Source of the DNA: Flaccisagitta enflata
Lineage: Eukaryota > Chaetognatha > Sagittoidea > Aphragmophora
Length of the DNA stretch: 64,000 bases
Reading direction: 5' to 3'
NCBI GenBank assembly: GCA_965153355.1
Contig: OZ231127.1
Location: 20,088,001 to 20,152,000 of the forward strand
Positions 56,927 through 64,000 of the stretch are shown piece by piece (position 1 is the first letter of the stretch; every line of letters starts with the position of its first letter). The notes under the pieces are model-generated. The model searched no databases. It was given only the letters and a program-made list of their open reading frames with translations, and was not told where the DNA came from. Position numbers and translations under genes: made by a program.

Positions 56927-58126
56927 GTGAGTCATGGTCGAGTGCACAGCACGATGATGACCACGGGCGGGTGCAGGGAGACATAAGGCGAAAGCCATAT
57001 CTAAAACTACCAGAGATGATCGCCGAAGGACCGACCGACTGACTAAACTAGTCTAAAGGACAGATAGACGAACCTACGGACAGTCTTGGCAGCGAACCGA
57101 CAAAGTAGATTTAAGTAGCAACAAGAGCGGTCGAGGGAGTTGGTGAGCAGTGATGAATAGATAGCAATTTGCAGGTATCAACAGAAAACAATTTATTAAT
57201 TTCTCAATAAAAAGTAACAGCCAAGATTCACTTTTTTTTACAAATATTCACTTTTTTTCTAGAATATCATATTTACCACGGGGTGATTTTGGGATCATGT
57301 ACACGACCTAAATCGCACCTATCCACTGTCTTCCCAGAAAATGGATTTTTTGGTTATTAATCTGCCAGATCGGCAAAAAGTGACTCTTTCAAAAACGTTT
57401 TTTTTGTTACAGACTGGGCAAGTACATGATCTCATTAGGTCAAATCGATAGGAAAAATCGATTTTCACTTGGTAGGGTCCGAGCAGGCCCCTCTGAAAGC
57501 CCACTTGTTCCAAATTTTTCGATTTTTTCCATTTTTTAAGCCTTTCTTTTAATAGACACTTTACACATTCCGATAGGAGTTTCAAACCAACTGATCCATC
57601 AATGTGACCCTCCAAGGATACTTTTTTTAGGGTATATGTCGTTAAGCAACCGAATCCTTATTTTACCCCCCTTTTTACCTCTCTTTTTTTGTGTTTCTTC
57701 TCTTTTTTGCAATTTTAAGCTATTCTTTGCTGTAACTAGTAACGCCGGCACTTGCCACTGTTCCTACTACCACTAATTAGAAGTATTTTGAGTGCTCATC
57801 ATGCCTATATATGGTTTTGCCTGCGTCCAGTTGCGTCCCAGGGCTCTATTGGCCTCAAAAGTCGACCTATCTTGTCACAAATGACAACTATCTACTCAAA
57901 ACCATCGAAATATTTAAATATTCAGAAAATCATAATTCTTCTTCTAGTTAAGCCATAATGCTGGGAATGGACTCATTTGATGGCATTTTTTTAGAAGTTT
58001 ATCAGTAAAAAATCTTATCTCAATCGGTCCATGGGTTCCTGAGAAAATAGAATTTTTTTTCACAAAAATGGCAGAACAGTTATCTTCTTTTTTATGAAAA
58101 TTCAGATATTTCGTTTCATTCTATGA
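56927..58126. other. Non-coding DNA
   Basis: AT-rich with T runs. Fragments such as GACCGACCGACTGAC (about 57030) hint at old repeat copies. No gene supported. Confidence 0.4.
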
Positions 58127-58381
58127 ACAAGGCCAGATACACGGCTACCCCAGTTGCATGCAGATAGGAAGTGGCTTTGATTTTGGTCACAGACCATTTG
58201 AGCAGGAACAGTGACTTAAAAGAATAAACAACATAAAAAAATGTGAGGGACTAAACATGTGCGCAATGTAGAACAAAATCCTAAATTTATATTAAATTAC
58301 AAAAAATGAGATAGACCAACTGACCGCCCGGCAGACAGATGGACTGAGTAGGTTGTAAATTCTCGTAGCACACAACTAAAA
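58127..58381 (-). mobile_element. CGCGAC-family element, diverged
   Basis: Begins ACAAGGCCAGATACACGGC and ends GTAGCACACAACTAAAAA, with GACCGCCCGGCAGACAG inside. Reverse orientation, longer than the short copies. Confidence 0.6.
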
Positions 58382-58499
58382 ATTTAGTGATAAGTGGATC
58401 AAATGGGGCCTTCCATCAGGCCACTGAGAGTGAACTCTCACAGGTTGATGATGAATTAATGGTCAAGAGGAAGTGAACAAGGAGTAGAAGAAGAGGTGA

Positions 58500-58645
58500 A
58501 GGCGGAGAAAAGAGAAGAAGAAGAAGAAGAAGATGAAGAAGATGAAGAAGAATATAAAGAAGAAGAAGAAGGAGAAGAAGAAGAAGAAGAAGAAGAAGAA
58601 GAAGAAGAAGAAGAAGAAGAAGAAGAAGAAGAAGAAGAAGAAGAA
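58500..58645. repeat. (GAA)n microsatellite
   Basis: Poly-Glu or poly-Leu frames here are artefacts of the repeat. Confidence 0.93.
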
Positions 58646-58934
58646 CATGGGTCAATTAAAATGCCGCTGCCTCAAAATCGTTGCTAAGGCCGGTGAATAA
58701 TAGAATCAATTCGCTTACTGGCAATTTCACGCGTACTGTCCTCAGAATTTCTTCAAGAAGCTTGAATATTATTCTCAACAAATTAAGAGATCGCGTTAAC
58801 ATGCATAATGACATTTTTTATCTTTCTTATCAACAATGACACGAAGTACAATCCTTTTATTTTCTAAAATGATCATGCATGGGTAACTCATAATGCAGCC
58901 TCGACTCTCTCTTTAACGCACTCGCTCTCTCTTG

Positions 58935-59200
58935 CGCTCTCCCGTTGACTCTTGCTTGCTCTTGCTTGCTCTTGCTTGCTCTCGCTCGCTCTAGCTTTTT
59001 CTCGCTCGCTCTTGCCAGCTCTCATTCGCTTTTGCTTGCGCTCGCTCGCTCTTGCTTGCTCTTACTCAATCTTGCTTGCTCTCGCTCACTCTTGCTTGCT
59101 CTCGCTTGCTCTTGCACTTTCGCACGCGTTTCTCGCTCACATGCTTTCTTGCTCGTGCTCTTGCTCTCAATCTCGCTCTCACTCTCGCTCTCCCTGATAC
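58935..59200. repeat. CTCTTGCTTG minisatellite
   Basis: Degenerate units of 10-12 bases such as GCTCTTGCTTGCTCTCGC. Confidence 0.9.
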
Positions 59201-60402
59201 TATCTATTTGATGCGCTAGCACATGATGACACAGGAGGTATCCTCGAACTATATGCCAAGTCATATTATGTCTTTACTTGTCATGGAAGCTATGTTTAGG
59301 CGAGTTTTCTGTAACTAATCTCGTTTTTGTCATTTGCCATGGGCTGCTGATGGCAGGGACCTCCTCCAAACACAGTAAGGTGATAACGAGGATGTCATTT
59401 ATAATCATCTTAAATGACACCAAAGCTCCAAAATTGCGTGCTCGCATATTCTGCTAATAATTCCTTCATTTAAAAAAAAAAGTTAGGAAAAAAAATCAGT
59501 TTTTGACGGAAGCAGTTCACTGTTTAAGCGATAAATTTGGGTAAGCCTCTGATTAAGAAGAACGCTCAAACGTTTCCCAAAATGTGGGATGGAAGAAGGA
59601 GAAAAGAGAAAAAGAAGAAGAAAATCTTATGATTATGATGTAAATACAACTTTTGAAATGTGGCTTATCTCATTAAGTTCTTTATTGATTTAACTCACTT
59701 TGGCACTATGGTCTGTATGGTTTAGAAACAAAGAATTAAATGATTAAAAGAAAAATTCATTTTCTATATTATATCATAATAATTATTTTGAATATATCAA
59801 AAAATTCTATCATAAGTTGAAGAATGAAATTTAAGATCTACAAATATACATAAAATTTATGAATATATGATAAATTTGAATTTTGTGATAAAAGACATAG
59901 TGATATAAAAAATGCTAAAAATGTTAGAAATGCTAGAAATGCTAAAATATAATATTCATAATGCTATAAATGTTTAAAACATCAATAAAAAATCAATAAA
60001 TTACTTCACTCATACATTACTTCCAGATAAAAATCTTGTTTTTTATGAAAGAAAGATTTTCAGTATGTTTTTGATAAAAATGATATTTTTTCCTCGCAAA
60101 ATGACTTGTTTTACAAAAAATTATATTTTTCATATTGATTTTGTATTTTTAACGTATTATGATACAATAAATCATTTAAATGATTTTTGTCCTATTTTGA
60201 GTCGCTTTCAGAACATAGTGCTATCCTTCCAGTGCAAACAAGTTCAGTCAGAGAGTCATTTTCTCTTCGGTCTTTTTCTATTTTCGGCATATTGTATCTT
60301 GTATGTTTTAGTGTAACATGAATTTTGTACAAATTCTTCCTTGCAATTGAAAATGGCAATGATCAGTGGACACTAGAGTGGGCTCAATTTCGGCACTGAA
60401 AT
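59201..60402. other. AT-rich non-coding DNA
   Basis: Includes short ATGCTAAAAATG-type repeats at 59910-59970. No gene seen. Confidence 0.5.
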
Positions 60403-60680
60403 GAAACATTATTTCCAAGCACTTTTCATGTTCCATTTGCATATCAAGAGCCTAGTCTCATGGGAAAATCGATTTGGATTTGATCTAGGCACTCCGTCAT
60501 TAATGCTGTAGTTGTATAGAATTACAATGGTAGAAATTTCTCTCATAACTCCAACAATCTATTCTATACAACTACAGAATTGATGACAGAAAGCCTAGAT
60601 CAAGTCCAAATCGATTTTCCAAAGAGATTGAACCCTTAACATGCAAAAGGAACAAGAAAAGTGCTTGGAATTAATGTTTC
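60403..60680. mobile_element. Fold-back element, 278 bp
   Basis: GAAACATTATTTCCAAGCAC at the left is mirrored by GTGCTTGGAATTAATGTTTC at the right. The arms include AAAATCGATTTGGA and TGTAGTTGTATAGAAT and pair almost to the centre near 60543. Confidence 0.88.
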
Positions 60681-60767
60681 GTTCTAATACCCATAGTGTG
60701 CCCAGCAAGTTCCTATTCTTATTTTCCGTTGTTGTCTTCTCCATTTTCTGCGTCCATGGACCTCCTT

Positions 60768-61261
60768 CTTCTTGTTCTTCCTCTTTTTCTTCTTCTTCTT
60801 CTTCTTCTTCTTCTTGTTCTTCTTCTTCTTCTTCTTCTTGTTCTTCTTCTTCTTCTTCTTCTTCTTCTTCTTCTTCTTCTTCTTCTTCTTCTTCTTCTTC
60901 TTCTTCTTCTTCTTCCTCTTGTTCTTCTTCTTCTTCTTCTTCTTCTTCTTCTTCTTCTTCTTCTTCTCTTCTTCTTCTTCTTCTTCTTCTTCTTCTTCTT
61001 CTTCTTCTTCTTCTTCTTCTTCTTCCTCTTGTTCTTCTTCTTCTTCTTCTTCTTCTTCTTCTTCTTCTTCTTCTTCTTCTTCTTCTTCTTCTTCTTCTTC
61101 TTCTTCTTCTTCTTCTTCTTCTTCTTCTTCTTCTTCTTCTTCTTCTTCTTCTTCTTCTTTTTTTTCTTCTTCTTCTTGTTCTTCCTTCTTCTTCTTCTTC
61201 TTCTTCTTCTTCTTCTTCTTCTTCTTCTTCTTCTTCTTCTTCTTCTTCTTCTTCTTCTTCT

Positions 61262-61308
<47 letters not shown>

Positions 61309-61346
61309 TTCTTCTTCTTCTTCTTCTTCTTCTTCTTCTTCCTCTC
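60768..61346. repeat. (CTT)n array, about 580 bp
   Basis: The longest trinucleotide tract of the window. Long Ser, Leu, Phe, Lys or Glu frames on both strands are artefacts. Confidence 0.98.
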
Positions 61347-62242
61347 TGCTCTCTTCGAGTTCACCGACTGCTTCCTAACCGCGGTCTTATTTCAATTGTA
61401 AGCGCGCGCGCGTTTAGGGTAGACTTGATTTCCGATTCTAAGCGATGCCGCCTCAGAGGTCTTAAAACATTCGATATTTACTTAAACCGGATTATATTTC
61501 ACCCTTCCTTGGCTTTTTCCTCCGTTTCATCCCAGTTCTTTATCGTCTTACCTCCACCTCAGTTCTCACTGTGATTTTTTTTTCTTTTTCCTCTTTGATG
61601 TTCTTCTTCCTGCCCTTCTTGTTCTTGTATGCAGCGTTGTTTTCTCTCCGGTTATTTCCTGTACATGGTTTGCCACGGTGTCTACGACTGTCATTTACTT
61701 CCTCTGCCCTTCTTATTCCCAGTTCTTTTTATTGTTGTTTCTTGCTGTTCTTTTTAACCAAAGTATAAATGCAAAACAAAACCACACAACAACTTAGTAA
61801 TTTGTGCGATGTTGGTTGTATTGGTATAAAACTGCCGTGTGAATATAAGGTGTGGTTCCGGTATAATTTTGTTAGCAGTTAGCAGATAGGGGACTACGTT
61901 ATCAAGTTCCATGAGTGACCGCGTTCACTCTTTGACTCAGAGACTCTGAGGTCCAAATCTGTGTCGCAGAGTTTCTTGTTCCTAAGGAAACTTTTTACAA
62001 CCTGCTTCATATCCTTGTCGCAGAGCTCCTTGTTCCTAAGGAAGCAAACTTTTCACAACCTGGTTCATGGATTTTTCCTGACCGTGGCTGGGTCATGGAC
62101 AAAGATACTACTGTCCATCGTGCCTGCCTCTGAACGACCATTCTTCTTTTTTTTTCTCTGCTGCTTGTTTATGTCTTTATTCGCACGTACGCGTTCCGTT
62201 TCTTAAGCCAATTCCCTCCGTTTTACTTGCCCTCTTGTCTTC

Positions 62243-62252
<10 letters not shown>
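61347..62252. other. Non-coding, with a tandem duplication
   Basis: 61963-62075 holds two copies of GTCGCAGAG..CTTGTTCCTAAGGAA..ACAACCTG, about 65 bases each. (GC)n at about 61403. No gene supported. Confidence 0.5.

Positions 62253-62332
<80 letters not shown>
62253..62332. repeat. (CT)n microsatellite
   Basis: About 80 bases, a short way before the CGCGAC-family element. Confidence 0.97.
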
Positions 62333-62335
<3 letters not shown>

Positions 62336-62372
62336 TCTCCTTGTCACGTTTTACTCGTGTCTTCTTTTTCTT

Positions 62373-63160
62373 TATAGTCACGTGCACGCGACTCTGCAAC
62401 CCGCTTTGTCCGTCCGTCCGTCCGTCCGTCCGTCCATCCATTAAACTTTACTTTTTTCATTACTTTAAGTCATTTTTAGTCATTTTAGGTCATTTTTAGT
62501 TATGAATTCTAAGTCATTCTAAGTCATTTCAAGTCATTTCAAGTCATTTCAAGTCATTTTGAGTCATTTCAAGTTGAATTAAGTCACTTACAGTCTATGG
62601 ACAAAACGAGGAGAGTAGATTTTGCTGATCACCGATATGATGCTAAGGACTGAAAGAATTAACGGAAAAACAATTACTACCTGTAGTAATCGTACAAAAT
62701 GTAGGCTTGCAATTACCTCATAGAAAATGACTGAGGACTGAACAAAACTATTGCAAGAAGGATTACTACCGGTAGTAATCGTTCTTCCGTTAGTTTCTTT
62801 CAATCCTAAGTAATTTTCTTCGAGGTAATAACAAACCTATATTTTGAACGATTACTACAGGTAGTAATCGTTCTTCCATTAGTTCTTTCAGTCTTTAGTA
62901 AATTTCTATGAGGTAATTACAAACCTACATTTTGAAATCAACTCACCTAAGCATCATAACGGTAATCAGCAAAATCTACTTTCCTCGTTTTGTCCATAGA
63001 CTGCTTAAGTCAATTAGGCCAATTTAGTCGATTATGTTATTTTACATCACTTTATGTCTTTTTGAGTCATTTTAAGTTATCTTGAGTCATTTTAAGTCAA
63101 TTCAATTTGTTCTAAATTACTTATGTCCTGCACGCGACTTATAGGTGTTGGCCTTGTTTT
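62373..63160 (+). mobile_element. CGCGAC-family element with 10-bp array and nested fold-back
   Basis: Head ATAGTCACGTGCACGCGACT, a GTCCGTCCGTCC run and AAACTTTACTTTTTTC, then AAGTCATTTC-type 10-bp repeats, interrupted at 62591-63003 by a fold-back element, then more such repeats and the tail GCACGCGACTTATAGGTGTT plus GGCCTTG. Ends and array type match 53847-55599. Confidence 0.82.
62591..63003. mobile_element. Fold-back element nested in a 10-bp array
   Basis: CAGTCTATGGACAAAACGAG at the left and CTCGTTTTGTCCATAGACTG at the right are perfect inverse ends, with AAGTAGATTTTGCTGAT paired inside. GATTACTAC..GTAGTAATCG blocks repeat in the interior. CTTA flanks both sides. Confidence 0.85.
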
Positions 63161-63186
63161 TCTCTACTCCTTCTTTCAACATTTTA

Positions 63187-63357
63187 GTCTCTTCTCTGGA
63201 CGACCTTAGGAAAAGAATTGTCGGTCCATCACTGTTTCAATCAGTGAATGGCGCCAGTTCATCACATTTTAGCTTATATGGCTATTATTCACTTTTTTCT
63301 CGAATTTATCATTTTCTCTTATCATTCATTAATCATTTTTTCTGTGATCTTTTCTAA
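63187..63357 (+). CDS. Weak candidate terminal exon
   Basis: A strong acceptor (CTTTCAACATTTTAG) opens SSLDDLRKRIVGPSLFQSVN and stays open to TAA with a hydrophobic end. No partner exon was found. It begins just after the CGCGAC-family element. Confidence 0.2.
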   Translation, partial: VSSLDDLRKRIVGPSLFQSVNGASSSHFSLYGYYSLFSRIYHFLLSFINHFFCDLF

Positions 63358-63917
63358 AACCATTCAAACATTCAGTTGACAAGAGCCGTCGTTCTTATCG
63401 TGGCAGTAATCATGTGTAAAGCACAACGTTCACAAAAACACACCATTTTTTAGCAGAACACTTGCATAAATCAGGATCAGACTCGCATATACGGGAACTA
63501 TTTCCATGTAAGTTTAATAAGTACGCCCCCCAAACGTTTTCCAATGGCGATAATTTCTCCCGCCACCATATATGGTCATACATTCGAGTACCCGATGAAC
63601 TATTTGTGGTATTGGTCTTGTAATGGCGCAATTATTTTTTAACCCTCGGCTTCACCACTTGCGTGCTCCCATTTCCAAACTGCCCCAGATCCCACCACCT
63701 CGAAAAAATTAAGGCTATACCTGTCATCCCAAAATCACCCTGTCATCACCATCGATTCACCTACACACTGCCCCAGAGTCCATTACCACAAAAAAAAGCA
63801 CCTGTCACCCCGCCTGTATATGTACTCGACAGCTTCTAGGAAGCTAATTTCTACTACTTCACTTGTTTAAAGAAGGTACTGTAGGTCTTTGCGAGAAACT
63901 TCGGCGGTAAACTTACC
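63358..63917. other. Non-coding DNA
   Basis: Includes C-rich degenerate repeats CCTGTCATCCC/CTGCCCCAGA at 63670-63810. A 73-codon minus-strand frame at 63410-63631 has no splice support. Confidence 0.4.
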
Positions 63918-64000
63918 TCTTCTCTTCCTCGACCTCTTCTCTTCCTCGACCTCTTCTCTCCTCGACCTCTTCTCTTCCTCGACCTCTTCTCTCCTCGACC
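63918..64000. repeat. 17-bp minisatellite at the window edge
   Basis: Units of 16-17 bases, CCTCTTCTCTTCCTCGA, run to the last base, so the array continues outside. Confidence 0.93.

Noticed and set aside
60684-61574. Frames up to 292 codons of Ser, Leu, Phe, Lys or Glu
   Set aside because: All arise from one (CTT)n tract; flanks show no convincing coding or splice sites.
63410-63631. 73-codon minus-strand frame with a CxCxxxxxC pattern
   Set aside because: No splice sites, no start context and no recognisable domain.

Overview
This window is animal nuclear DNA, most likely from a protostome invertebrate. The grounds are spliced genes with canonical splice sites, a Bel/Pao retrotransposon (a family confined to animals), and an aminergic GPCR whose motifs most resemble invertebrate type-2 tyramine receptors. 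It is gene-poor. Microsatellites, satellite arrays and short inverted-repeat DNA elements fill most of it. The species cannot be named from sequence alone.

Layout. 1-3.2 kb: mostly non-coding, with three weak plus-strand exon candidates and one inverted-repeat element. 3.2-8.73 kb: a decayed Bel/Pao element (Gln-rich gag, zinc knuckles, protease and reverse-transcriptase pieces, several frameshifts) cut off by a 10-N assembly gap. 8.74-10.99 kb: a 71-bp satellite. 12.35-25.34 kb: a nine-exon aminergic GPCR on the minus strand, 542 residues by my reconstruction, with every exon junction in phase. 26.82-31.56 kb: a six-exon plus-strand gene for a 378-residue single-pass membrane protein of unknown family, divergent from the GPCR. 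31.8-33.6 kb: a 161-bp and a 13-bp tandem array. 35.9-37.2 kb: the 3' end of a third, unidentified plus-strand gene. 37-64 kb: repeats with a few isolated exon candidates.

How the genes relate. The GPCR and the membrane-protein gene are head to head, about 1.5 kb apart, so they may share upstream control; this is inference. Neither gene is visible as one long reading frame: both were assembled from short exons joined by splice-site and phase agreement. No gene in the window points to a pathway beyond amine signalling at the plasma membrane.

Mobile DNA. At least a dozen copies of one short element with a palindromic CGCGAC head are present. Three of them carry internal arrays of 10-bp repeats between conserved ends. 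About ten other insertions are near-perfect palindromes or carry terminal inverted repeats. Microsatellites often lie directly against splice sites, and short repeats appear to have built two extracellular parts of the receptor.
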